This document shows, piece after piece, positions 11,742 through 23,134 of a stretch of DNA of 64,000 nucleotides. Within the stretch, counting starts at the first letter, position 1; each line of letters begins with the position of its first letter. Origin of the DNA: Cryptomeria japonica. Lineage: Eukaryota; Streptophyta; Pinopsida; Cupressales; Cupressaceae. The translations under genes and the position numbers were made by a program. The DNA is taken from the NCBI RefSeq assembly GCF_030272615.1, contig NC_081414.1, positions 824,245,396-824,309,395 on the forward strand, written 5' to 3'. Below the pieces are notes generated by a model, which did not search any database, had not been told where the DNA came from, and saw only the letters and a program-made list of their open reading frames with translations.

Positions 11742-12023
11742 ATCTCCCCCTTTGGCATTGATGGCAATATACAAAAGATATCTTCTCTGCTTCACATCTT
11801 CTCCCCATTTGCTGTAGATGTCTTTTCGCTTCACTTCTTCTCCCCATTTGCTGCAGATATCTTTTTGCTTCACTTCTTCTCCCCCTTTGACAGCAATGCC
11901 AAAGTGGAGGTACAATCACCACTGTTTCCTTATGCTGCTCCCCCTGAGGAGTAGCATCCTTAAACACACCAATCAACCAAAGATTTTTCTATCTAGTACC
12001 CGACTAATGTGGAACAACCACTT
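11742..12023 (-). promoter_or_regulatory. Copia C polypurine tract and 3' non-coding region
   Basis: The main tract at 11742-11755 (minus strand CCAAAGGGGGAGAT) abuts the LTR. Extra tracts lie at about 11877-11890 (GTCAAAGGGGGAGAAG) and 11938-11950 (CCTCAGGGGGAGC). No protein-coding sequence is evident between them. Confidence 0.75.
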
Positions 12024-12689
12024 TTAGTTCACCTCCTGAAGGGGCAATACCCCTAATTCACCTCTCAGATGCACAAATGTTGTTTTTGGGAGAGGCTTGG
12101 TGAATATGTCTGCTAACTGCTCCTTATTGGACACATGCTCCAGTGCAATCTCTTTATTCTGAACCTTTTCCCTCAAGAAATGATACTTGAGCTCAAAATG
12201 CTTGGTTCTAGAATGTAAAACTAGATTCTTTGATATATTGATAGCACTTGTGTTATCATAGAATATACTTACTAGTTCAGGTACAGGGATCTTGAAGCCT
12301 TCTAGTACATGCTTCATCTAGATTGTCTGAGTATAGTTCATGAAAGCTGCAACATACTCCACTTCCGTTGTAGACTGAGAGATGCAACTCTACTTTTTAC
12401 TCATCCATGAGACCAGTTTACCACCGAGAAAGAATGCACCACCGGTTGTGCTCTTCCGGTCATCCACATTACCGGCCCAATCAGCATCTATGAATACTTT
12501 TAGATTGAAATTATTGTTGTATGGGTACCACAATCCATAGTCAATTGTTCCCTTCAAATACCTAAGAATCCGCTTGACTGCACTCAAGTGAGATTCTCTT
12601 GGACTCTTATGGAACCTTGCAGTGATGCCAACTGCATGTGCAATATTCGGTCCGCTATGCACTACATAGTGCAACTTACCAATCATTAA
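12024..12689 (-). pseudogene. Copia C RT C-terminus and RNase H
   Basis: The minus-strand frame continues the polyprotein: MIGKLHYVVHSGPNIAHAVG, DADWAGNVDDRKSTTGGAFFLG, then FYDNTSAINISKN...HSRTKH and KEQLADIFTKPLP. These are the copia RT thumb and RNase H hallmarks (D of DADWAG, D of YDNTSA). Stops interrupt it at 12687-12689 and twice in 12318-12389. All three fit single C-to-T or G-to-A changes (CGA to TGA, CAG to TAG, TGG to TAG). Confidence 0.88.
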
Positions 12690-14225
12690 TCAGTATTCCT
12701 TCTCATCCACCAGTGCGAAATCATCTTCCTTTGTCAATTTGCAACAGGTCACCATCGGTGTACCAACCGGTTTGCTATCTTCCATGCCAAAAATCTTCAA
12801 CACCTCTTTGACATATTTGGACTGAGTGATGAAGATTCCATCTTTCATATGCTGGATCTGCAGTCCAATGAAGAACTTAATCTCCCCTATGAGTGATATT
12901 TCAAACTCTTTCTTCATCTCATCAGCAAACTCATGACTCATCTTGTCATCTCCACCAAAGATGATGTCATCAACAAAGACTTCACAGATCAAGATCTGAT
13001 CTTCTTCAGACTTCAAGTAGATATTACTATCTTCACTTGTTCTCTCAAATCCAATCTTCACAAGATGGGAATGTAGGTGCTCATACCATGCCCTAGGTGC
13101 TTGCTTTAGACCATATAATGCTTTGTGTAGCCTACATACCATGTCACTATCTTCAGATAGGGTAAACCCATCTGGTTGCTCAATATATACCTCTTCTTCA
13201 AGTACACCATTTAGGAATGTAGATTTTACATCCATTTGATACACCTTGAATCTCTTAAAAGTAGCATATGCAAGAAGCATACGAACTCCTTCCAATCTGG
13301 CTATAGGAGCAAAGGTTTCCCCATAGTCTTCACCTTCTTCTTGAGCATATCCTTTGCATACCAGTCTGGCTTTATTCCTAATCACTGTGCCATCCTCATT
13401 CAACTTATTTCTGAACACCCATTTGGTGCCAATGACATTCTTATGCTCTGGTCTGGGTACCAAGGACCATGTACCATTTTTCTTTATCTGGTCAAGTTCT
13501 TCTTCCATTGCCTTGATCCAGTCTTCATCATTATGAGCCTCTTTGAATGATTTAGGCTCAAATTCAAAGATCATGCATAAGTTTTCTCTGATCTTTCTTC
13601 TGGTAAGGATTCCTACATCCTTATCACCTATGATCTGCTTGGGATCATGATTCAACTTGACATACCGAGGAATGGTCTTAATTGATTCTTCTTGCTTTTC
13701 TTCTTCATCCTTATCTTCATCAGTATCAACATCCACCGGTTCAGGAGCACTGTTACTGGTGCTCGCTTGACTAACAACTGGTTCCCAGAAGGTTGCAACC
13801 AGTTCATTTACAACTTCCTCACTACCGATTTTCTCAGTCTTCTCAGAGGATTCATCAACTCTTACATTGATGCTTTCCATAATTCTCCAAGTCCTATTGT
13901 TGTAGCACTTGAAAGCTTTACTCTTGGTGGAATATCCTAGAAATATTCCTTCATCACATTTAGCTTCAAATTTGCCCTGATGTTCACTCCTCTTGATGTA
14001 ACATTTTCTACCAAAGACCTTAAAATAATTTACCACAGGGGTCTTACCGGTCCAATACTCATAAGGAGTTTTGTCCTTGCCCTTTTTGATGAGTACCCGG
14101 TTCATAGTGTAAACTGCAGTGCTCACCGCTTCTCTCCAAAAGGTGTGAGCAACCTTTCCTTGGATCAACATAGTTCTAGCTGCTTCAACCACAGTCCGGT
14201 TATTCCTCTCTGCTAGGCTATTCTG
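12690..14225 (-). pseudogene. Copia C integrase C-terminus and reverse transcriptase
   Basis: One long frame without a stop. First comes the integrase tail ([48 protein letters not shown]). An acidic linker follows, then [65 protein letters not shown] and the FVDD active site (FVDDIIFGG). The domain order and length are normal for Ty1/copia. It synthesises and integrates the element's cDNA in virus-like particles. The catalytic motifs are intact, but stops lie on both sides. Confidence 0.9.
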
Positions 14226-14867
14226 CTATGGAGTCCGGGGGGCAGACAGTTGTCTCTTGATGCCAAATTCTTCATAGTACTTGTTGAATTCACTAGAAGT
14301 GAATTCCCCTCCTTGATCAGTTCTGAGACACTTGATCCTTTTACTGCTTTCCTTTTCCACTAATTCTCTGAAAGCTTTGAATTTCCCAAAAGCTTTAGAC
14401 TTGTCTTTCAAGAATGTGACCCACATCATTCTTTAGCAGTCATCAGTGAGAATTATGAAGTACCTATCATCCTGCACACTTCTAGTTTTCATAGGACCAC
14501 ATAAATCAGTATGCACAAGATCAAGCAAGTTGTCTGTAGTGAAAGATTTACCTTTAAAAGTTGAGGAAGACATTTTCCCCAATTGACATTCTCTACACAA
14601 GGTATTATCCGGTTTGCTCAGCACCGGCAACCCTCTAATTGCCTTGATCTTACTAGCCTTCACAATGTTGTCAAAGTTCACATGGCAGAATCTCCTATGC
14701 CATATCTAGCTATCATCAAGCTCAGCCATAAGACATGTCCTTATATTAGCATTTAGATGAAATAGGTTACCTTTAGTTTGCATGTCGGTGGCTACCAATT
14801 TACCATCTTTACCTTTGATTCTACAAACTCCATTTTTGAATTGCAGAGCGAGTCCACTATCATTTAA
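14226..14867 (-). pseudogene. Copia C GAG-pre-integrase and integrase core
   Basis: It contains IWHRRFCHVNFDNI and CRECQLGKMS (zinc-binding HHCC domain), LVHTDLCGPM (first catalytic Asp), KCLRTDQGGEF (second catalytic Asp, kept) and SAPRTP-QN-x-LAERNNRT (third acidic residue region). It is interrupted by TAG or TAA at four points between 14193 and 14868. Of the four copia integrases in the window it is the only one that keeps the central Asp. Confidence 0.88.
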
Positions 14868-16115
14868 CTAGGCAACACTTAGAAGGTTGTGTCTGAGACC
14901 ATCAACCCAATACACATTGTCAGCACTACTCTTTCCATTCAAGGAGATGGACCCTCTTCCTTTGACCATGCATGGTGCATCATTGCCAAAGTGAACCACA
15001 CCACCATCATACTCTTCTAATGATAGAAACTTGCTCTGGTCACCAGTCATATGGTGAGAGCAACCACTGTCAATGATCCACTCATTGGAATCATCAAACT
15101 GAGAGACAAGAGCCTTCTTGTCTGTCACATCTTCCTTTACAGCAACGAACACAATGTCTTCATTTTCTTCATCTTCGGATTCCTCATTTGTGACACCTTC
15201 ATCAACTACCAAAAAACAATTTCTCTGGTTTCCTCCTTTGAATTTCTTGAACCTTTCCGGTTTGTCCTTGTTGTCACTATTAGGATAGTTCATAGCAATA
15301 TGTCCTATCTGGTTGTAGGAGAAACATTTCAAAGGTAGTTTACCTTTGTATTTACCAGTTCCTTTTGGGAATCTCCTGGCCAGAAGAGCTTCAAATTCCA
15401 TTAGAAACTCTTCATCCTTCATCTCTCTATTTTGACTAGGTTCCCCATTAGTGCTAGCCTCTTTTCCTTTTCTGGATGGTATAGCAGAAGCTTTAAAAGT
15501 TGATTCTAACTTTTGAACACTACCATCAAAGCTATTTAGCTCATAGGCTGTCAACTTGGCTATGATGGAGTCCAAGGATGCCTTAGACTTGTCTATTGAT
15601 CTCAGCTTCTGAATAGCAGCAACCCTTATTGCATAGACCGGCAACAGGGATCTCAGGACTTTACTTACCACAGTGGAATCTTCTATTTTGCCACCTGCAC
15701 TCTTTATTTCTCCAACAACTATTTTGATTCTTATTCCATACTGCTGAATGGTCTCTCCTTCAACCATTCTCATGTCTTCAAACTTTCCTCTCAAGCTCTC
15801 CTCCTTAGCCTGTTTTACATGCTCATCACCACCATAGATATTTTCAAGAGCATCCCATACTTCTTTGGGATTTTCCTTGTCTTGAACATCAATAAACTCA
15901 ATGTTAGATAGACTACTGATGAGGGCTTCCATGACTTGCCCATTTTCTTGTATCTCTCTCTTTTGGTCATCGGTGAGAGTACCGGTAGGAACAACATATA
16001 CATTTTCAACATAACTCTAGTATTGAACACCCATACTTTTGATGAATATCTTCATCCTATCTTTCCATATACCAAAGTTTTCCCTGTTGAACTTTGGACC
16101 TTCCCTCTTCATCAT
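14868..16115 (-). pseudogene. Copia C Gag and protease
   Basis: The polyprotein start is taken as the ATG at 16115, about 55 bp downstream of the primer site. The first 32 codons end in TAG at 16017-16019, at a position where a Trp codon is expected (QY-stop-SYVEN). The Gag body follows (KEVWDALENIYGGDEHVKQAK, LRSLLPVYAIRV). Then comes a zinc knuckle with two Cys replaced by Tyr (CFSYNQIGHIAMNY), an acidic stretch and a protease with its active site kept (WIIDSGCSHHMTG). Gag would form the particle; the protease would cut the polyprotein. Confidence 0.88.
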
Positions 16116-16170
16116 TTGGCTAGGATCTTTTCCTCAAGCGGTTAAGCTTACAATACAGAGGACCTGGAGG

Positions 16171-16182
16171 GCTTTGATACCA
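16171..16182 (-). promoter_or_regulatory. Copia C primer-binding site (initiator Met tRNA type)
   Basis: The minus strand reads TGGTATCAAAGC two bases inside the 5' LTR. It differs by one base from TGGTATCAGAGC, the usual plant copia primer site complementary to initiator tRNA-Met. Confidence 0.85.
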
Positions 16183-16184
16183 AT

Positions 16185-17791
16185 TGATAACTCAATGATG
16201 AACCACTAGTACCAAACCGATACTGAGAGGGGGGGGTGAATCAGTACAGACACAAGGATGTTGTCCAAAACCGGTTTGACAGAAAACACTCACAATGACT
16301 GATAAACATAGATACCGATAAAACAGAGTGCAACCGGTAGCATCTAGAATAACTCAAACAGACATGAACCGGTCACTAACTAAGCTTTTCTCTTAGCTCA
16401 ATACCACATTATCATAATATTCTCATGGATGAACTAGTAGACCTAACCATCAAATCTTCACAACAGCGAGTTCAATATGTTTTATAGACAGGCATAAAAC
16501 ATAGAAACTTCATGTGCTTAACAGATAAAACAAAGCATCACAAGACAAAAGCATTTCACATGACACACATATTTTTCACATGGAAACCCAACTGGGAAAA
16601 ACCACAGTGGGGATGATTACCCACAAGCTGCTTTTTGAACTCTATAGAAGTCCGCTCTGTTAGGAGCCTTGTTCGGTTAAGAACATTACAATAGGTTCTG
16701 GTAGGAACCAATCTTGTTAGGGATCACCCGGTTAAGGGTTAAACCCAGTAGGGTCACCTTGTTAGAGGATTTTAAGAACTCAATAGCTGAAAGGATCTTC
16801 TAAGCTTCTCTAGCTTCTCAAAACTCATTAGCTTCAAGTTACTCGGTTAAGGGATTTACAGCAAGCCGGTTAAGACCACCCGATTTAAGGGATTTTGAAT
16901 CAAGCCAGTTAAGGCTACACTGTTAGGGGATTTTGCAACTGTTGAAATGGTTAGAGATCAATAGGTATTGCAATGATCTATTAACAGTACTTAATACTAA
17001 TACAAATCCATTTAGGCTCCTCTTTTCCTTCTGCACATACACTTTGCAGGTATCTCTTTTCTCCTATGGTCTGGTAAGAATCTTGTATCACTTTCATTGG
17101 ATACACACTCACAACTTTTGCCAACAACTTTAGACAGAGACCTAACATTGACCTTATAGGGAACATACAGGTTGGTATCAAAAACCCTAAACCCTAAACC
17201 TGTTAGGTTGAGCAATTCAAATGGTTCGATCCTGACTATTGAAACATACTGCATTTAATGCACCAGTCTTGAGTTGATCTCAAGACATTCTCCATCGTCC
17301 ATTATCCACCATTTTCATAGCGGTTGATAACCCATCATGCATTATCACTATTTGATAGACTTCACACATTCTCGAGGTAGATAGGAATAGTCTTCTTCAT
17401 GCAAGATCCTTCACGTGCATAGAGCTTACGTGGCAACACGATCGGTCCTCCATCATACTACTAACTCATCACACAAAGATCACCGATTGAGTCACACAGA
17501 CTTGAGATACTCCAACCGGAAACCCCGAAGTGGAAGCTGCCTTACCAACCGGTAGTCATATAGTGCTTCCATGTGCCGGTTCCCATAACTGCATGCCAGT
17601 TCACTTTGAACAAATGTGCCACTTCACTTTGGCATATACCAGTTCACACATATGTCGGTATCTCTTTCTTCACTTATCTCATGTGCCAGTTCACACACTG
17701 TCTCATATTGACATCAATGACAACACACAATATCATTATGTCTTCATGCTAGTTTTACATAAGGCTCATGCCGGTTCACATAATGCCAACA
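16185..17791 (-). repeat. Copia C right LTR (5' LTR on the minus strand)
   Basis: 1,607 bp, matching 10134-11741 from end to end. It keeps the telomere-type pair at about 17184-17200 and the G-run/TGAATCAG motif near the primer-site side. Confidence 0.92.
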
Positions 17792-17796
17792 TTTCT

Positions 17797-18186
17797 TTCA
17801 TCTACATCTCCTACCCAATTAGCATTGGTGTATGCACATAACTCAAAATTTTCATCTTTAGGATACCATAAACCAAGATTTGTTGTGCCTTGTAGATACC
17901 GAAAAATCCTTTTTATTGCTGATTGATGATTTTCTTTAGGATTACTCTGAAATCTTGAAAAAATACATACTGCATTCATAATATCAAGTCTTGTTTATGT
18001 CAAATACAGTAAACCTCCAATCATAGATTTATATCTTGTCGGATTAACAGGTGCTAAATCATCCTTCAATGATAGTTTATCAGTTCTAGTTATAGGAGTA
18101 CTTACTGGTTTAGAGTTTTCCATACCAAATTTCTTTATTAGTTCCTTTAAGTACTTTGATTGACATATGAATATAACTTTACCAGT
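17797..18186 (-). pseudogene. Copia B RT C-terminus and RNase H start
   Basis: The minus-strand frames read QSKYLKELIKKFGMENSKPVSTPI, then a stretch with stops, then [21 protein letters not shown] and NANWVGDVDER (normally DADWAGD). The reading is truncated by copia C at 17796 and continues at 10133. It carries at least two stops. Confidence 0.8.
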
Positions 18187-19569
18187 CTATGAAATCTGCA
18201 ATCCTAAAAATAATTTTATCTCCCCAATCATAGACATTTCAAATTCTTCTTGCATCTTATTAGAAAAGTCTTTACACAATCCATCTTCTCCTCCAAAAAT
18301 TATATCATCAACAAAAACTTCAATAGCCAAGATGTCATCATTGGTCACTTTGAAATATAAGTTGTTGTCAGCATTACCTTTAGTGTAACCAAGCTTCAAA
18401 AGATATTTGTCCAATCTAGCATACCAAGCTCTAGGAGCTTGCTTCAATGCATATAAATATTTATTTAACCTACAAACCATATCTTTATCATTTATCAATG
18501 AAAATCCATCAGGTTGTTCAATGTAAACTTCCTCTTCAAGATCATCATTCAGAAATGCACATTTAACATCCATTTGATATACTTTATAGTTCTTGTATGC
18601 TACAAATGCTAGAAATAGTCTAACCGCCTTAATTCTAGCTACCGATGCAAAGGTTTCATTGTAATCAATTCCTTCTTTCTGTGAATATCCCTTACACACT
18701 AATCTTTCTTTGTTTCTGATTACCTTGCCATCTTCATTAAGTTTATTTCTGAATACCCATTTAGTTCCAATTACATTTTTGTTTTTAGGTTGGGGAACCA
18801 ATGTCCATGTGTTATTCTTTTCAATTTGTTCCAATTCATCTTCCACAGCGTTAATCCAATGTTTGTCTTCACATGCCTTAATAACAGATGCTGGTTCAAT
18901 TTGAGAAATTAAACATACCTCTTCATTTGCCAACCTTCCTCTAGTCATAACTCCTTGATACTTATTTCCAATTATCTGACTTTCAGAGTGATTCAATCCA
19001 ACATACCTGGGTGTATTCACTTGTTGTTGTTCTTCAGTCACTGTGGAATTCTCTGATGATGCCGGTGTGACTGGATCAACATTCTGTACCGATGCATTCT
19101 GTATAGGTTCATTTGTGATTATCTCAACTGCCGGTTCAGAGTCCATAGACCTTGAATCTCTTCTAAAGTGTCCATCAATCTTCACATTTGCAGTCTCAAT
19201 GATTTTATGCAGTCTTTTATTAAAACATCTATATGCCTTGCTCTTAGATGAATAACCAATAAATATTCCTTCATCACTTCTAGGATCAAATTTACCAATA
19301 TACTCATCTCTCCTAATATAACATTTACTTCCAAATATTCTAAAATATTGAAGAGTAGGAGTATTATCAAACCATAGTTCATGAGTGGTCTTACCGGTTT
19401 CACCTTTGATGTGAACTCTATGGAAAGTGTAAACCACTGTGTTTATTGCTTCTCTCCAATACACATGAGGTAGGTTTGCTTCTGATATCATGCTTCTATC
19501 TATATCCACAATAGTTCTATTTTTCCTTTCAAAAACTCCATTCTGCTAGGGTGTCCGAGGTGTTGATAG
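18187..19569 (-). pseudogene. Copia B integrase C-terminus and reverse transcriptase
   Basis: A long frame (18187-19509) holds integrase tail motifs ([45 protein letters not shown]) and RT ([51 protein letters not shown] and [11 protein letters not shown]). The RT active-site Asp pair is intact. Upstream to 19569 a stop separates it from the integrase core (TP[15 protein letters not shown]). Confidence 0.88.
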
Positions 19570-20166
19570 CTATCTTTTGATTCCATTCATTTCACAAAAT
19601 GTATTAAATTCCTTAGATGTGAATTCACCTCCTTGATTTGATCTTAAACATTTGATTTTCTTACCGGTTTCATTCTCTACCATTGCCTTGAATATTTTGA
19701 ATTTCCCAAAAGCTTCTGATTTCTCCCTGAGAAAAGTAACCCAACACATTCTAGAATAATCATCAATGATTAGCATAAAATATCTATCTCCTTGTAGACT
19801 TCTAGTTCTTGTCAGACCACATAAATCAGTATGAATTAAATCAAGAACATTATTTGATTTCTTTGGAATACTCTTAAAAGTTGTTCTAACTGGATTTCCA
19901 AATTGACATTCCTTACATACCGGATTATGAGGTTTTACAATCTTAGGTAAATCCCTTACTGCCTTAGTTGTACTAATCTTCACAATGCAGTCAAAATTTA
20001 CATGAAAAAGTCTCTTATGCCATAACCAACTTTCATCTATATGTGCAATTAAGCATGTCTTCTCATTGTTATTCAAATGAAAGATATTACCTTTAGTCTG
20101 ATTACCGGTTGCAATTTCCAAACCACTTCTGTTCAAGATTTTGCATTTACCATTCTTGAATTGTAA
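19570..20166 (-). pseudogene. Copia B GAG-pre-integrase and integrase core
   Basis: It contains SWLWHKRLFHVNFDCI and CKECQFGN (the HHCC domain), LIHTDLCGLTRTRS and KCLRSNQGGEF. The central catalytic Asp (RSDQGGEF expected) is Asn here, a GAT to AAT change that should abolish strand transfer. Stops flank the frame on both sides. Confidence 0.85.
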
Positions 20167-21159
20167 CTAAAATCCCTTTTCAACTAATTGACCAACACTC
20201 AAAAGATCATGCTTCAAACCTTCAACATAATAAACATTGGCAGTATTGTGCTTACCATCAAAAGATATAGTGCCTTTTCCTCTAATCAAACAAGCTTTAT
20301 CATCCCAAAATATTACTGGACCTCCATAGTATTCCTGAAAAGTTAAGAATTTACTTTTATCACCAGTCATGTGATGTGAGCATTCAGAATCTATAATCCA
20401 TTCATCCTTTTCTTCAATTATAGTTGTCAGGGCCTGTTCTACCGGTTGTACAGTAGGTGCCGGTTGATCTTTTGTTATTGCAACAAAAGCCCATCCATTG
20501 TCTTCTGTTTCCTGATTAGAATCATCAGTAACTCCTTCATCAGTATAGTAACATGATTTGTCTCTATTCTTCTTAAATTTGTATCTCTGATAATTAGGGT
20601 TAGGCTTATATGTCCTTTTAGCTTCTTCGCTCAATCTTGCATGTCTGTGCAGACATCTAGATGCCATATGACCAATTTTATTGCACTTAAAACATTTAAA
20701 TGGTTCTTTACCTTCATACTTACTTCCAACTGAACCTTTAGGCATTTTTCTTGCAAATAATGCTTCAAGCTCTTCAAGTTCTTCATTTTCCCTTCTGATG
20801 TCTTCAAGTTCTTTTGCATAGAGTACTTTCCAATTAGATTTCTTAGATAATGATGATGATGTTGCAGATGATGATGATGCTTTGAAAGCCAAATCTATCT
20901 TAATTGTAGCAACAAGACCAAACTCCTCAAGCTGAAAAGCTAAAAGTTTTCCAACCAAAGTATCTCTAGATACTGATGTATTAAGCATTGTTCTTAATTC
21001 ATTAATAGCAGTTACTTTCATTTTGTATGCTAGTGGCAATGCTCTTAAAACTTTAGAAACAATCTCATCTTCACTTAAGGATCCTCCACAACATTGTATA
21101 CCCAAAAAAATTTCATTAACTCTTTCCATAAAAGCAAAAATTCTTTCATCTTCTTCCAT
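20167..21159 (-). pseudogene. Copia B Gag C-terminus, zinc knuckle and protease
   Basis: The frame holds the Gag C-terminal half (EDEIVSKVLRALPLAYKMKV), a Ser-rich linker, an intact CCHC knuckle (CFKCNKIGHMASRC) and the protease. The protease active site reads DSE instead of DSG (WIIDSECSHHMTG), a likely inactivating change. The frame is shifted relative to the Gag N-terminus at 21075-21527. Confidence 0.87.
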
Positions 21160-21527
21160 TTTTTCAGATTTTCACACCTGACCCGAAAGCATTCCATTTT
21201 TGCAACTTTGACAGTGGTATCAACTTCATTCAATGTCTCCAATTTGTCCCAAATAGATTTAGCAGTAGATTGATTTGATAATCCCATGATTTGTTGATCT
21301 GACAAGGCACTCAAAAGTGCTTCTCTTGCTTTGCAATCATTCTCTTGATCTTTAGCCAAGTTTGGTGGATTAGATTGACTCCATGTAGGACCAACATAAC
21401 CATTCTTTGTAACATCCCATATGTCTCTTCCAATGCAATTCAGACATGTCTCCATTCTGATCTTCCATATACCATAATTAGTTCCATCAAGTTTCAGACT
21501 ATCCTTCCTCAAATAGTTAGTTTCCAT
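21075..21527 (-). pseudogene. Copia B Gag N-terminus
   Basis: An ATG-initiated frame about 45 bp inside the primer site: METNYLRKDSLKLDGTNYG then WKIRMETCL, the usual start of plant copia Gag. It also holds AKSIWDKLETLNEVDTTVKVAK. It changes frame near 21150, where the reading passes into the 21159 frame, so one indel has occurred there. Confidence 0.87.
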
Positions 21528-21570
21528 AGAATCTCCTCAAGCTGTTAAACTTCTACAAAAAGAGGACTTG

Positions 21571-21582
21571 GCTCTGATACCA
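21571..21582 (-). promoter_or_regulatory. Copia B primer-binding site
   Basis: The minus strand reads TGGTATCAGAGC two bases inside the LTR, the canonical initiator tRNA-Met primer site of plant copia elements. Confidence 0.9.
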
Positions 21583-21584
21583 AT

Positions 21585-22670
21585 TGTTAGGACCCGGAGG
21601 CAACTAAGAGGGGGAGGGGGGTGAATCAGTTGTCTATTAATTTCAACCCAAATATAAGTTAATCAAACTTGATGCATAATATCGATAAACCAAACTTAAT
21701 GCTGGTTGACAGTTTAACAATTAATAACAATACTGGTGAAACTTAATGCATGAAACAGAAAGAGAAATAACATCCACAACACATAACACAAATATTTGTA
21801 CATGGAAACCCTGTAAGGGGAAAAAACACAGTGGGAAACCTTACCCACAATCAGATGATACTACTGCAGATAGTATGTGTGTACAAATGGGGTCTGCACA
21901 TGCAGAAAGGCCAGCTGCCTAGAGCTTACTACTCAATCACAAAATGAGAGTCACACTGACTACAATAGGATGGTTAAATCCTAGATAATGTACTGCTCAA
22001 AATAGCATCTTCATATGCTAGATTCAGTACTGGTTAGGCTCAGATTATCTCCTTCATACCTTCCTTGAATCTTCAAATGGTGTCTACGTGAGTAGCTCTG
22101 CTTATATTCACATATACCAAATATCACAACCTTATCTCATCTCCTATTCTATCCTCTATCGATCTCACTATTGAGATCTTACATATATACCAAAACCTAA
22201 GACCAAATGTGTAGGTCAGCTCACTAAGAATATTACAATTAAATTAATTACAAATGAATCAATATGTGATGCATCATGTCGGCTCAATGCATTTACAATA
22301 ATAACCAATCAATAAATCATCTCCATAAAGTGTCATGTTGATCTGGAACAAATAATGCATGCCAGTCCATAAGCTAGACCAATTTGTTGGTAACAACAAA
22401 TATGCCAACCTGATTAGATCAATAACCAAATCTCCAAAACACGTGTCCAAAGCATGTCTTCGACATAAGAATCTCAAGATGATAACAATTCATCCTCTGT
22501 GTCACTGAACAATATAACCTACCGGTGAACCAGATACCGATGACTGTGCATAAGTCACTGAACATGTCAATGAAAATAACCAAAGATCTACATAAAGATA
22601 AGTGCTGATAAGTGTTGACAAGTGTTGACATCAATGACAAAACCAATGTAACACATCCATAAGACCAACA
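21585..22670 (-). repeat. Copia B right LTR (5' LTR on the minus strand)
   Basis: 1,086 bp, TGTTAGGACC...AGACCAACA. It pairs with 8269-9338. It has a short local duplication of AAGTGTTGACA near 22610-22630 that explains part of the length difference. Confidence 0.9.
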
Positions 22671-22675
22671 ATAAA

Positions 22676-23134
22676 CTCGACTTTCCCAATCTCGGCTTCG
22701 GTTAATCCTTTTGAGATTTTGGCTACTAAGGAATGGGGTTCTGACGATAACCCATCCATTCTGGCTTCACCTAAGTCATGTAGGAGTTTACAAATTGTCC
22801 AAACCAACTTGCTTCTTTCACCTTCATTGGTTTCTCCTAGGAGGGGTAGGCCTCCAAAGAGTCTTAAGACTCAATTGGAAATTGATGCTAGGATACAAAA
22901 GACTTTGTCTCTTTCTCTTGGTGGTCAAGGGAAGTAGCCAGTCTCTCTGGGAAGACCTAATAAATCAAGTTCGAATCCTCCAAGTGTTGAAACTAAAAGG
23001 AGTAAGAAATCTGTGACTAGTCGTCCTGTGACTAGATCAGGGGTTGTGAAGCATAACTTGCAAGGTTGCTTTGGGGAAAGAAAAAATTCTTTGAATCATG
23101 GGAAGAGGAGAGCTTTGGTCTCCCCTCAAGGACA
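22676..23134 (+). pseudogene. LINE G ORF1, 3' part
   Basis: It continues ORF1 in the same phase after the copia B insertion (STFPISASVNPFEILATKEWGSDDN...). It has a basic, Ser- and Pro-rich tail (SPRRGRPPKSLKTQ) and a TAG near 22936. The reading stays sensible beyond that stop (ETKRSKKSVTSRPVTRSG), so the stop is probably secondary. It ends just before the ORF2 ATG. Confidence 0.6.

Larger units (their letters stand above)
10134..17791 (-). mobile_element. Copia element C, minus strand, 7.66 kb
   Basis: Complete structure: LTRs 10134-11741 and 16185-17791, TSD TTTCT, primer-binding site at 16171-16182 and polypurine tract at 11742-11755. One minus-strand polyprotein frame runs from 16115 to about 12024 with eight stops and no frameshift. 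It is the innermost and so the youngest layer of the left stack, and structurally the best-preserved copia here. Confidence 0.93.
8269..22670 (-). mobile_element. Copia element B, minus strand, split by copia C
   Basis: A TG...CA-bounded LTR element: LTRs at 8269-9338 and 21585-22670, TSD ATAAA, primer site at 21571-21582 and polypurine tract after 9338. Without C it is about 6.7 kb. The minus-strand pol order is Gag, protease, integrase, RT, RNase H, as in Ty1/copia. A solo LTR of the same family lies at 46047-55033 (element I). Confidence 0.9.

Noticed and set aside
11480-11954. Plus-strand frames in and after the C LTR
   Set aside because: Antisense to a minus-strand element, within LTR and polypurine region, no domain.
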